From contig NC_087063.1 in the NCBI RefSeq assembly GCF_963678635.1, positions 39,944,759-40,004,758 of the forward strand: DNA of 60,000 bases, given 5' to 3'. A program made the position numbers and the translations under genes. Source of the DNA: Symsagittifera roscoffensis. Lineage: Eukaryota > Xenacoelomorpha > Acoela > Convolutidae. Positions 42,540 through 54,419 of this stretch are shown here, in pieces; the first letter of the stretch is position 1, and the number at the start of each line of letters is the position of its first letter. The notes under the pieces are model-generated. The model worked only from the letters and a program-made list of their open reading frames with translations, was not told the origin of the DNA and did not search any database.

Positions 42540-45500
42540 TCCCTTAACACCCTCTTCAGTTCGTGTCCCTGGTCTTCGAGGTCTTGCGTCCTGACACATT
42601 CGACATCGTAATCTGCCTTGCCAGCTCTTCTTTGTCATCTGAACTGATTACAATCTCTTCCCATGTCTTCAGCTGTTCGAAGGCCCGCATTCACTCCGTT
42701 GCTCTTGTAGTTTTTTGGCCTGATTCGGCAGACCCTTCACTTTAGATTCCTATTCCTGCAAAAGGAATTGTGCAGACTCAGACTCACGTTCTTCGCCAAA
42801 TCCTCCTCTAATATCGATTCCATCGCTTTGGTGTTATCTCGAGACACTCTACTAAGTCTTTTCCAAAACGTGGTTGTCGCGTTGCGATGGGTAAGCAAGG
42901 GTCTCTTGAAAGCCTCCGGCCCTATCTCGGCCAGGAACTGTCGATACTCCTTCTGATGTTTCTTCATGTGACCTTGCGTCACCGTGTATAACCAAGACGT
43001 CTACGTCGCTCGGAACCATGGGAAGAATCTTATGCGACTCCACACTTGCCTCACCTCCATAGGCTTAGAGATAACTTTGCACGCAGTCTCAAACAACTCA
43101 AGCCTCCGGTTGTAATCAATGGCATGTATTGATTCCGCTGTTGGTGCCATCGACTCTCGATATTTCGTCACGTTTTCCTCGATCCATCGCAACGCCAGCA
43201 TCGAGCTCACCACCAAAAGGGTGACCGTCTCCTGATGGTCGGGTAACCCGACTGACCGAATTTCTTCCACGTCCCATATCAAGCAGAGGTTCGAATGCTC
43301 CGGATACTACACTGTCTGGACGAGGCAGTGGCATGGGCATTCCCCATGTGTCAGGTTGATACTCCGGAGGTTGTGTTCTCCCGAAGTTTCCAACAGAGGT
43401 TCAAATTCCATCATCTTCTCATATAATACGTCCTTTTCCTCCATGGCTGGGGCACTATTCATCGCTTTCCCGCTCGTGTTCTGTCTCTCGAAATCACTCG
43501 TGTTTTCGCTTTCTAAGCTCAAGAGTTCCTCCCCCCAGACCTCACTCAAGTTCTCATTTGGATCCTCCGGCACAGCTTCCAGGATCGTCCTCAACAGTCT
43601 ATGTGAGTTATGCGACATTCGAGCCAGGCGTACACACTTGGGCATCGAGAAGGCTTTGTCAATTCACACCCTCTGACTGGATACCTTCACCATCGCCATA
43701 TGTAATGGGCAATGGCTTTCACACAAATTGCCTATTACCGATCCCACCAGATATTTCGCATTCGTCGGCAAACTGAAAGCTTCACTCTTGAGAAACCCCA
43801 TCTCCGCCTCAAGACCAATCTTCCATCCTCTGATGTGCTTTTGGACCATTTACAACACTCCAGTCCATGACTCCGCGCTCAATGCCGTCACCAATTGGTG
43901 TTCGGTTTCTAGCATCTCCAGTGATTGCAAGCTGCACATCCTCGAGAAGAACCCCAATGCCGTCGCTATGTTCACAGTGGTGCTCGCATAGCATTCAACC
44001 ACTATCAGCACCTCACTTTTTTCTTTCTCCGTGATGTCACCCAACCATGTGGCTAGTTCCTCCTTCTGAAAAGATTGTAAACTGACGCAGGATCGTCCAT
44101 CACAGGAATGATCTCCACCTCCACACACCAGGTCCAGACAACTACCCGGTTCCGTCTTCTTCACTAGCTTTTCTTGTTTCCTCGTCGTTTCCTCCGATTC
44201 CTTCCTGTGAGGTAAGATTAGTTTCTGCACCACGTTCAGATTCCCCAAATCTTCATCCTTCGCTGGTGACAGTCTCATTCACTCCGTGATTTCTTTAATC
44301 AAACTCGCGTGGAGCTGAGGGCACCAAGACGGTCTTAGCAACTTCCAAACAGTCCCCCAATTCGTGACCTACATGTCGTTTCCATTTCCCATCTTTAGTT
44401 CCACCCTTTTGTTTGAGCGCGTCACGCTGATCACCTCTGGCATCTTTCCAAGTAACCGTCCTAGGGTTGGCCTTTCCTATTCCGTCGGATCGATCTCAAT
44501 GATTTTCTTCGTCCAGAACTTTAACAATTCCACCACCTCAAAATTCATTTAGGCGTTTCCGGCCTCCGAATCCAATCAAGGGTTGTAAGCTATTCCCATC
44601 ACTCCAGACACATATTGATATTCTCCACGTTTTGTGGGTTTTGCATATTCTTCTGCTCGGGCCAAGTTACGATGTACGTCATGGCCCTCCTCTAATTTCA
44701 TGTTGTAGAACCTTCGTATTTCATCAAGCTTCCCATGGCTCTCCAGAGGCTGCCTTGAGCTCTCTTCTTTTTCAATTCCAGTACTCTGATATACGTTCAG
44801 GATAACAGTGGAGACTCTCCTTTCCATGGTCTTACTTCCCATCGCTTTTTGATGGCACATTTGAACAGTAGTGTCGGTTATTACTGATTGATCCACCTCA
44901 AGAAACAAGTGGCGTCTTTTCTTCTCGCTAGGCTTAATCCCGAGTTGTCTCGAGCAATATGTTGCACCAGCATTTGGTACACCTGAAAACCCTTTTCGCC
45001 CAGTTTAGGTTTGTCCTGCGAGGTCAGCGCCTCTAACGCCACTCCCGCAAAACTCCACGTGAACATCAACTGTCCTGCCGTTCGGACAAAAGGATTCGCC
45101 ATCAATGGCAATGCTGATGATGGTGCTCTCATCGCATCTTCAAAGTACTCAAGCAGCAATTTCTCTCAAGACCGCCTCAAATGGTTTCCCAACTCTAGCT
45201 TGTTAACTTCGGCCTTCTGCTGGGTAGCCCAAGGCCGCCGCTTGCGGGACACCCCGCGATCAAGCTCTTTCAGGCAACTCTCCAGTTCCTTCGTGGTCTC
45301 CAGAGCTATCCACCAAGGCCGAGCGGCATTTCTCATCGCATTTCTCTCGAGAGGATCGCACGTCACTTGCTACCCAATGGCCTGGTGTTGCGTCGAAAGC
45401 CACTCCTTGCGGATGTCCACTTAGCACGTCTGTCCACTAGTCGAACTCCTCTTCACGTTTGTCTTCTGGGGTTTGAAGTCATCCTCCGTTCCCGGAGTCG

Positions 45501-45690
45501 CTGAGGCTTCCATTTCCCGCAGCACATCGGCTAGCCTCCTGGGGCTGAGCTACTCTTGTAGCCCGCTGTTTTCCCTAGCGCTAGATTTATGGGAGCTGTC
45601 CTTTTTAGATTTTTCTATGAAACCGCATCTGCCGGAGGACTCGCCTCCTCTGTCTCCCGTTTCCTTTTCCTAGACCTTATTCCTTTACTC
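42540..45690 (-). pseudogene. Virus-like long third protein, minus-strand copy, broken
   Basis: Dense coding on the minus strand in several frames. Recognisable pieces: WWIALETTKELESCLKEL and LLLEYFEDAMRAP near 45300-45120, RRKDATCFLRW near 44910, GEYQYVSGVMGIAYNP at 44580, ATALGFFSRMCSLQSLEML near 43950, KYLVGSVIG near 43740, MPKCVRLARMSH at 43640, PLLTHRNATTT near 42890. Each has a counterpart, in the same order, in the plus-strand ORFs at 49367-51838. Stops and frameshifts throughout. No transmembrane or enzyme motif was seen. Family unknown to me; it is not a retroviral gag or pol by any motif I can see. Confidence 0.55.
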
Positions 45691-45709
45691 GGAGGCGTTT
45701 TCATCGCCA

Positions 45710-46700
45710 TCACTGACTCAACTTCTTTGCCCAGGTCCCTCTTTTCCGACTTTTGCCTCCCCCTACTCTAGCCTTAGAAATATTAGTATTTTTAACCATA
45801 TTACTTGTCTTATTTTCATCATCCACCTCGACATTTATTCTCTTGTCATCAGTTTTTTTGTTTAGAGTAGAGCTATCTTCACATGGGTTGGCCCCGGTGT
45901 CCTGCTTCTGCTTCCTTAGGCCAATAATCTTCTCGAGCAGCCCTAACCTCCCTTTCTCGTCCAGTCCAGTGCCGATCAGGGCTGGCTCTCCAAACTTCAC
46001 TAACAAGCTCCACAGTTCTTCCTTGAAGTCATCTACTTCAACTTTGTCTTCGACCCTCTGGTTGAACTCGCCCAGGAAATTTCACCACGCCTCTTCGACC
46101 AGCGTGCTCAAGAACATGTCTTTGTTGCCTTCAAAGATATTCTCCTCCCTTGCTCTATTGGTCAGGAGCACCCTACCCATGTTGGATGGTTAACTCGTTA
46201 GTGGCAGCTCAAGATTCTTCCAGGGAGATCCCAAGGGGGATCGTTGCCCCTCCGTCTGGCGTATTCCCCACTTCCATTTCCTCTCCAGCTTCGCTGAGGG
46301 TTTCGTCCAGATTCTCCCCCTCTCCTGACTCCGACTGGTCACTCTGTAGCACGTCAGTGAATCTGTTCTCCACTGGAAGGTTCCTTCTGTCTCCTGGGGT
46401 TCCCACAGACAGGGGTGAAGGTGTCGTCGGATCTGCTGTCTTATACTCAGTGAGGGATACATACAGGGGTCCTGCCGTATCCAGCCTTTTCCCTTCTTGC
46501 AATAACTCCAACTCCTCCAGCCCATAAGGCGCTCGGTACTTTCTCGTGGCAAACTTCATATCGTCCTTCAAAGCCATATGACCCTCCTCAACGATTGGCC
46601 TTCCATCGTCATATATTGGCAGCTTGTTCTCGAGTCCAGCCTCCTCAAGTGTTCTCAAGACATCTCGGACCTCAAACTTAGGGGGCATCGAGCTTTGCAT
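45710..46700 (-). pseudogene. Virus-like acidic protein (phosphoprotein-like), broken
   Basis: From about 46700 (MQSSMPPKFEVRD) the chain is acidic and low in structure (QSDQSESGEGENLDETLSEA). After a break come EFNQRVEDKVEV, FGEPALIGTGLDEKGRLGLL and a basic end near 45710. Position after the nucleoprotein-like ORF and the acidic disordered character suggest a phosphoprotein-type cofactor; this is inference from order and composition only. Confidence 0.4.
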
Positions 46701-46817
46701 CTTCTTCGCTTGTGTAGTCCACGAAGTTATCTTGTTTTCACACGTGTGGAAATACACCACTGCCAAGTATCCAAGGAACAAAGGATCCCAGTCATTCGGG
46801 AATTCTCTTTGTTGTTT

Positions 46818-48607
46818 TTATACCGTGGCTCTCGCGTGTAGGGAAGGGACTACCAGGGGGCTGTTCATTCCCAGGGTCATTCTTCTCACCGTTGGGAACT
46901 CGGGGACGGCAGCGGGTAGGACATCACGCTCTCGTATCGATTCCAATTCCTTTTTCGTGAATTCGAAACTCCTCGTCCACGTCGGGTCCTCAAGACTTCC
47001 CTCTTGTCCCTCGTCACTGGATTCAGGTTCCAAAACTTGGGATAGACCTCGATGTGACCCTCACGTTGTCCTCCCATTCTGCACTGCGTTTGTCCCCTGA
47101 AGTTGCACACTATTAGCTCGGGATCCTTGACTTTTCCAAAAAGCACCGTCTCACTCATCTGCGCTCTCAAGTCTTCTCATCTGCACCAGTTGAGTGCCAT
47201 CCCATCTAGAATGCTGATCAGGCTCACGTGCACCACTGAGTGTCGATACGCCACCACGATTGGATCCGGGAATGGATGCGGCACTGCTGGCCCGTAGACA
47301 CAGGTCACCACTTCCCCCAAGCCTCTAATCATCCCGACTGGATCAGATCTCATGGCCAAATATAAGTCAGTCAAAGGGAGTCTGTCCCCTTTCGCCTCTC
47401 TCAATTCTTTTCTCGTCTTGGGGTTCCTTTCCTCCCCCGTCAAGTATCTATTGTTCATCAGCAGGTACCCCACAAGCAATGTCTTCAGTCCGGCAGCACA
47501 CTTGTACGAATAGGTTTCCATACTCGGGTGAGCCTTCCTAACCGACAGGGGTTCCCCATACTTCATGAAAACGCCGTCAGTTCCCCATGCGTCAGGAGTA
47601 CCAGCGTCAGATACCCATCAATCCAGAGCGTTCCCACGCCCCCTACTGAACATGTACGCCGATCCCATATTGAACAGGTACCTGGGGTATACCAGAAACA
47701 GGGCCTGCAGGAGTTTGATGGGCATAATCAAGGGCTCCTGCACCAACGTTTCAAAGATGGTGTTTCTTGCGTAGAACACCTCTTTAAGATATTTCTTCTC
47801 CGAGCATGGGCTCAATAATCTCAAGATCTCTTGGTCCCTCCTGGTCTCCAGCTCGACCTTCGCATGCTCCATCCAGACACCTCCAATGGTGACTTCATTA
47901 GCTGCTGTGACAAATCTTCCCACCGTCATATCCCTATCTTCTGCCACCTCTAGCTGCTCCTCAAGAAGATTCCATTTTTGTTTGATGAGGGGTGGGGCAC
48001 TCTCCCTCGTCTTGTCCGTCGCATTCACGAGTCTCGGGGTCAGAAACGGCCACCTCCCTCTCTCTCTTGTGTTAATCGATGTCTTATCGACTCTATTTGC
48101 TTCCTAGCCGCGGCCACATTCTTTTCTTACATTATTCGGTCCTCTCGCACGGCTGATGGAGCTCCTGATTGTCAGATCTATAGTCCAGAACCCCAGGATG
48201 GCTGCTAGATGAGTTATCGCAGGATGATCGTCCCCAATCTCCGGGTTAAGCTTCAGCTGTCGGGCAAGATTCGACACCTCAAGGCAGAGAACCTCATCCA
48301 GCACAATCAGGATGTCTGCTAACTCATAAAATCCCCTCAGAGCATGAGAAACATCCGCCCATGCCGCTGCCGGTTCAGACTTAAGAAGTCTCAAATTTAC
48401 TGGCTCCAACTCACGGTTCGGAACGGCCATTAGCATCCGTCGCGCATTGCCCTCTGCTATCAGGATCAAAATTGCATACACGAACTGTAATGCTGGTGGC
48501 ATGCTCGCGTAGCCTGGCGATGACGTGAACACCACTCTCGTCTTTGATCCAAATCGAGAAGCTACCAACTCCTGCAGCGGAGTAGGGACATACAGAAACT
48601 GCTCCAT
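46818..48607 (-). pseudogene. Virus-like nucleoprotein-like ORF with in-frame stops
   Basis: One frame from ATG 48607 stays coding for about 1.7 kb, broken by single stops at 48104-48106 (TAG), 47618-47620 (TGA) and 47177-47179 (TGA). Near the end a different frame (46818-47033) looks more coding, so a frameshift is likely. It is helical and rich in L, A, E and R. The segment LFLVYPRYLFNMGSAYM recalls the aromatic-YP-x-hydrophobic-MG core of mononegavirus nucleoproteins. The total of about 595 codons suits that class. The assignment is tentative; matches were judged by eye. Confidence 0.4.
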
Positions 48608-48712
48608 GAATCACCAGAAGGAGAAGAATCGACAAGAACATGAGGGTATCCTTCCTGAGCACGTTGCCTGAAGAGGAGTGGTAGAGATATCAGAGTAAGC
48701 TTGAACGTAAGG

Positions 48713-49340
48713 CAGGAGTAACATGGAACCGAGTGACCTTCATAGAAAGGACATGAGACGTGATACGCAGGTACGGGACGCAGTCCGTAATGAAGGTGGG
48801 GTTGATCCAACCCATTATGCACGAGGTTCTGGAGATGCTTATGAGCTCCTTAGAGTCTGATGTTCTGACCGAGTCAGTTACAGTGGACAGTGCCGATGAT
48901 CAGCAGATCGCGAGGAAATAACCTGTCAGGCGAGCCAAGAAAGGGCTGAAGAGGTGGAAAGGGAAGATAGAAAGTAAAACAAAACTGTGAATCAGAAAGT
49001 GGCGAAGTCGAAGGCCAATGCAGTGGTGGCCTCGTTGGCAAAAGTAGCTCGTCCAAGTGAGAGTGGACAAGGAGATGGTGCGACGCTAGCCGAGGAGAAA
49101 AAGAGAACCTGATGCCCCCTATGCTATTGGCAGGTTTGACGTCAACGGCCACAAGATCGAAGAAAAGCGCACGGACTTTGGCGGACACGAAGCTCGAAAT
49201 GGAAGTCATCAGTCATGGTGGATCTGGAGGATTGGATGATTACAAGCCCTCGCGATCCAACATGGCCCGGATGAGACTGGAGGGACAACTCGGCGTCGTC
49301 GAGTATAGTCGGATCACAGTGCCCGACTCAGTCCACATGT
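48713..49340 (+). pseudogene. Virus-like ORF remnants, plus-strand copy, 5' part
   Basis: Short charged open frames (for example HRKDMRRDTQVRDAVRNE near 48745 and KLEMEVISHGGSGGLDDY near 49190) in GC-rich DNA on the plus strand. They occupy the place of the acidic protein upstream of the third-protein paralogue but are too broken to align. Confidence 0.3.
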
Positions 49341-49366
49341 GAGATCCAGCGAGGGGTTAAGTAGAG

Positions 49367-51838
49367 ATGCTTAAGGCAAGGAATTCAGAGAGGTGGCACT
49401 TCATGGCATGGGACGAGAAGCAAGCCATGCAAGACTATTTGAAGGAGCTGACGGAGAACTGTCTTTTGAGTCGGAAAGAATACGGTACGGTGATTTCCTC
49501 GGAGGCAAACGAAATCGGGCTGGAGAAACTGTTAAAAATCTCTTGGAGGGCGGCCCTCCAAAGATACTTCGACGATACGATTCATGCACCTGCGACGGTA
49601 GCAGCATACCTGCCCTATCCGTGTGCAAGATTTGACTTGTAGGTACGACTGGCCTGGTGTTTAATATGGAATCAAGAAATCGGAATATGAGGCCAACAAC
49701 GACTCAAAATTAAAGGAACAGGAACTGAATTGATGGAAGCCCTGCGAGTGCTAATTTCTAGAGACGATTCGGCGATAGCCTGGGCTAAGCGTAAAGATGA
49801 TCTTTGCTTTCAGAGGTTCTTGGAGGGTTTATCCCCACTCCTGTGCTGGACGAATGCATAAAGGCCATTCGGCAAGGGGGAGTTGATCGTGAACGAAACT
49901 TCCGGAGTGCACTTCTGGAGTTATATCAGGACATGCTGCTGCTCTTACCAAGTAAAGAATCTAACGACATAGAAAGCTATGGCAGGTTGGAAGAAGTGAG
50001 AAGATACTCCAACAAGGAGTTGAAAGTGAGCCGGGAGTCAATTGAAGCAGTCAGGGGACAAAAGGACTATGCAACACCGGGGAAATTGAAGTCGCTCCAA
50101 TATGTGTCAGGCATACCAAGGATGGTGTACAATACCTTCGTGGACGAGGAAGCCGGGGAAGCATACTTTGACAATGAGCAAGTTGTGGTACTTGACTTCT
50201 GGGTCGAGCGAGTCAAGGAAAATGGCATGTTGATGGTGGAACAACCCAAGCTGGGAATCATTTTGGAGGAACGAGTAGTCGAACCCTCGGTTCCCGAGCT
50301 AATCGGGCAAGTGAGCTTTGATTGTGGTTCTTGAGACGGTCCCTTGAAGACCAGCTTAGTAACCATGTGGGAGCTCATGAAGCCTTCCTGGTTTCCACCT
50401 CCAAACGCCGGTTTAATCTGGGATATGACGGCAGATGTCACATTGGATTTGGATGATGACGCGATTTTATACGATTTGGCCATGATACAATATCTGCTGG
50501 CCCTGAAAATACCGTGTGCAATTCGGGGCATTGTCTGAATACGATGAGTGAGCAGCATCGCCATTTGGCTCAATTGTATGGGAGGTTGAGCATGTCGGAC
50601 ATGAGTGGAATGGAGTTGATTGCGGACTTTCACGGAGTAACGGAAGTGAACTTGATCACTGCCTTGGGATTTTGCAGTATGACGAGCTCTATAGAGTCAC
50701 TGAAACGCCTGGGGCGTAACCATGGGCTAGTTACGTCCCTTAGTATGGAAGTGTTCCCTGGAGCATTGCAGACCATGCAAAAGATTGGAGGTTGGCGAGA
50801 GGCTCTGGAGAACGAGATGAATTTGAAAGACAGTGAGGCCTATCATAGACCTACTCGTTCGAAATATCTGGTGGGTTCGAGCTCTGCACCATATTGCAAT
50901 AGTAGGTACCCTACGCACATGGTGGTGATGGTGGCGAGGACGCAGCAGGTGCTGGTCGACCAACTCTTCTCTGTGCCAAAGTGCGTGAGGTTGACCAGGA
51001 TGTCGGAAAGGTCATATGATTTATTGAAGAAGATCATTCGGGCCGTCACGAAGAGATCTGAAGGCGAGTTGCAGGACGTAGTATGTGAGGAGTTCATGAG
51101 GTTGAGTGAGGGTAATGTGAGTGAATTTCAGAAGAAGAAGAAGGCGAGCGGAGCGTTACCCACCGAATTCCCCACCATGGATGAAAAAGACGACGTACAC
51201 AGGATCATGACAGAGGTGGAACCGTTGCTGGGAGCTTGAGGGTACCGAACCCGAAGGAACATATTGATGACCCATGGGGAGTATCCTTGTCACTGCCTGG
51301 CGCAGACGATATGGTACCACGAACGCGGGAATCTGGTGTTAAAGTGGGACGTGGAGGAGTTGTACTCCACGGGGTTGCCCCGACCAAAATCAACGAGTGT
51401 CATTTGTGGTGGTTAGTGCCATGCTGGCGGTGAGATGGTTAGAAGCTATTAAGCAACGTGAAGGTGAGGGTGAACCTGAGCAACGAAGCAACTAAGCAAC
51501 GTGAAGGTGAACCTGAGCAACTAAGCAACGTGAAGGTGAACCACAACTTAGTTCTTTTCAGAATCACCTGCAAGGTTCTGAGGATACCCAAAGCCATTGA
51601 GAGGATATGGTCAAGGCAAAGGTTGACGCCTGGGTTCCGTGCAGTGATGAAGTCATGGATGTATGAACGCGCGAAGCGTCATATGTCTAGGAACACGGAA
51701 GCCTATCAATCCTTCCAGCTAGATATAGGACCGGGAACCTATAAGAGAGCATTCCTAACGCACAGAAACGCTGTTACCACGGCGGTGAAGCGAGTAGCTG
51801 GAGCGCCTTGTGTTACTTTGGCCGAAAAGCTGACCTAG
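49367..51838 (+). pseudogene. Virus-like long third protein, plus-strand paralogue
   Basis: Better preserved than the minus-strand copy: three long frames, 49367-49642, 49804-50334 and 50514-51239, plus 51458-51838. Landmarks: FMAWDEKQAMQDYLKELTEN, QYVSGIPRMVYNT, TALGFCSMTSSIESLKRL, TRSKYLVGSSS, VPKCVRLTRMSE, PTMDEKDD, RAFLTHRNAVTTAV. Order and spacing equal those of the copy on the other strand, but residues differ at many sites, so these are two related genes and not one recent inversion. An 18-24-nt tandem duplication (CAACGTGAAGGTGA words) lies at 51451-51540. Confidence 0.55.
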
Positions 51839-52059
51839 AATGGAATGTGAGCCTGTGTCTGCACAACAGCTTTTGCAGGAACCGGGAGCAGAAGGTTAAT
51901 GTGGACTTTCTACCTTGTTGCTAAACGAGGCTGTTGGAGCAGGAGAGTTGGGGCACGGCCCGCAACTTCATAGACATGCTGGAGAAAGTCCTAGAAGACA
52001 TCGAGATAGTAGAACAAGGACAAGAAGCAATGGAGTGAAGACAAAGATGTAACACGAGA

Positions 52060-52296
52060 TGGAGAGAGAAGGAGAAAAACTTATTTGTCTTTGTGCGCTA
52101 AAACTGATACCAATCAACTAAGGTTGATCATTGAAACTCTTAAACTTTTTGTTTTGTGAGGGCTGAATTAAAAGCAGACCTTGATATTGTTGGAAACAAT
52201 TGAGAATTGTTGAATTGTTGCAATTGTTAAATGACAAGGAAAATTTTAGTTGATGCTATTTATATATGTATAAAAAGATTAAGCGAGTATATTTAC
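52060..52296. other. Right edge of the virus-like block
   Basis: Base composition returns to AT-rich near 52080; no feature seen. Confidence 0.4.
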
Positions 52297-52857
52297 CTAT
52301 TTAAACCCGATTGAAGTTTTTAACCTGTGTAAGACACTGTTCACTGTGTGGCGACCTGGTAGATTACTTGGGTACATTCGCTCGAAGAGGGTGAGTACCT
52401 CATTACCTTTCCTAGCCACACATTTTCTTCGTTTAAATATTGAGGACGAAAGCATAAATACTTGATTATACTTGGTGAGTGACCTTAAGTTATTTTTAAC
52501 GGAAGCGTGGCTGTGCCATTTCCCAAATCGAGAAAGAGCGATAAGAAATTTTATGGTGAGATAACGTAAGTATTCAGAAAAGAAATTTTGTCTAGGACAC
52601 TCCTCATGGTGCAAATTTTGTGGAAATGTTGAAAGGCAGTGAGATGTAGTATGATGCCATTTGTGACACGTAGTGAGTTTAGGTAGAGTGGATAAATTTC
52701 CTTTTTTGATGCGATTTGTAAGGTTGATTATAGAGAACTGGAACACTACTTGACGATAATCCGGTGTTATGCGATCAAGGAGGACATTGATGGGGACTGT
52801 CCGGGGAGTATGTGCCATTCCGTCGGATTGGCACAGCGTAATCTTCCGGCACAACAC
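52297..52857 (-). CDS. Unrecognised 186-codon open frame
   Basis: Long for this composition. The final third is basic (SSSIFKRRKCVARKGNEV, then LPGRHTVNSVLHRL). Its first ~15 codons lie inside element copy C, so the natural start must be elsewhere or the frame is a fragment; from 52810 downward it is outside. No domain recognised. It may be a remnant of a LINE or of the virus-like block. Confidence 0.3.
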   Translation of the reverse strand: MLCRKITLCQSDGMAHTPRTVPINVLLDRITPDYRQVVFQFSIINLTNRIKKGNLSTLPKLTTCHKWHHTTSHCLSTFPQNLHHEECPRQNFFSEYLRYLTIKFLIALSRFGKWHSHASVKNNLRSLTKYNQVFMLSSSIFKRRKCVARKGNEVLTLFERMYPSNLPGRHTVNSVLHRLKTSIGFK

Positions 52858-53695
52858 GAAAACAGAATTAGAGGCCTTAGTGATTGAAAACTGTTAAAAA
52901 AGAGGCTAGAATACTCTGGAATTTTTAATTTTCAAATTTTTTTGGATGGCGAAGGAATGTTTCTGAGAAGTACGAAAAATGGCTACGTTTGACTAAAAAG
53001 TGACAAAAAAAACAGAACAACGACCGATTTAGTGAAAAACAGTCGAACGAGAACAAAAAAATACCAAGCCTCTTATCGTGACAATCACGCACGATAAGAC
53101 ACTTAGCGGAATGAATTAGCCAGAAAGGAGGCTTCGGTGGGGAAGAAGTAAAGAGCAGTACCCTACCGTGCCACGAATTGGGAGTAATAACGACGTTATT
53201 ACAGAGAAAGCATGGAATTGGGGGCTCGGCCCCCCAGAGACAATATATGGTGAAGGACTGTAAAGAACTGATTTTGTAGCTACTCTGATGCCATGAACCT
53301 TTGAAATAACACCGGTATTATTTGATATTTTAGAATATGAGTAGCAAGAAAAAGGAAAGGGTGAATCCATCTCCAATGGATTTAATATAGAACTGTCACC
53401 AAAGACATAGTAAAATAGGGTATTCGAGCCATGTTTTTAATAGCAATCATATAGTCTGAGGATCCGAGACCCAGCTATGTGGTTGTATTCGCATGTAAAC
53501 GGAAGCTGATTAAAATTCGTTTGACTGATGGCCTGAAAATGGTAATTTTTTACTAACCCTAAAGAGACCAGAAAATCAACTGGCTAGGTTGAGACGGTGA
53601 AAAAGGAGTAGATTTTAGGTAACTGACGCCGGCCAGTCGTTAATAGGTACTTTTTCAACGCTCCGTCACTGTGTAGTGTTTGGGCGAATGTTACA
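52811..53695 (-). mobile_element. 885-bp hairpin-ended element, copy C
   Basis: Complete in opposite orientation to copy A: TGTGCCATTCCGTCGG at the low end, GGGCGAATGTTACA at the high end, 885 bp. Internal CTTATCGTGACAATCACG and GAGGCTTCGGTGGGG words match copy A. Confidence 0.78.
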
Positions 53696-53825
53696 TTTCC
53701 GTCGATATGTACTTCCGAGCGATTGTTACATGTGGTTATTTTTGTTGTTATTTAGAGGCTAGCCAGTCGTTTAAGAAACTAGCTTTATTTTTTGTCGATA
53801 TTTACTTCGGGCGAAAGTTACATGT

Positions 53826-54057
53826 AGCTATGTGGCTATTTTCGCATGTAAACGAAAGCTGATCAAAATTCGTTTGACTGATGGCCTTAAAATGGTATTT
53901 TCTTACTAAGCCCTAAAAAGATCAGAAAACTAGGTGGCTAGTTCTAGACGGTGAGACGGTAGAAAACGACAGGAATTAAGGTAACTGACGCCTGCCTGTC
54001 ATCAATAGGTGCTTTTTCTACGCTCCGTCACTGTGTAGAATTTGGGCATATGTTACA
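53826..54057 (-). mobile_element. 885-bp element family, partial copy E
   Basis: Only the terminal ~230 bp (GTAAACGAAAGCTGATCAAAA through CATATGTTACA), between copies C and D. Confidence 0.65.
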
Positions 54058-54419
54058 GTATTTACTCAAGATACGGATGGGAACCGACCAAAACCCCGCT
54101 CACATGTACATGTGGTGCAAATTATAACCTGACGCAACGCATGCCCTTCACTGCAAAGGGAGGTTACGCACAGAAGACACAATGAAGTTAGAGGCACTTT
54201 CGCCAACCTCATGAACGAGGGTTGTCATGATGTCGAGATTGAGCCTAAACTTCAGCCGTTGCAAGGCGAAAGCTTTGTCAACAATTCAACTACAATCCAC
54301 TTAACTAAAATAAGCTTTGAGCTCCTCAAAAGCTCTATACTATGTAGAAGAGGGTGAATATCGATGCGCAAAGTTCAATAAATCGACACAGCTATAAGCG
54401 CTATTGTAGAGGAAGGACG
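54058..54419. other. No feature seen
   Basis: Unique-looking spacer between element copies. Confidence 0.45.

Noticed and set aside
48411-48662. Open frame with a signal-peptide-like start (MFLSILLLLVIHGAVSV) on the minus strand
   Set aside because: It overlaps in another frame the nucleoprotein-like ORF, which has the longer and more consistent coding signal; the hydrophobic start is probably a shadow.
42540-52050. The virus-like block as a simple large inverted repeat
   Set aside because: The two strands share protein layout, not nucleotide identity; the nucleoprotein-like part has no partner on the plus strand.
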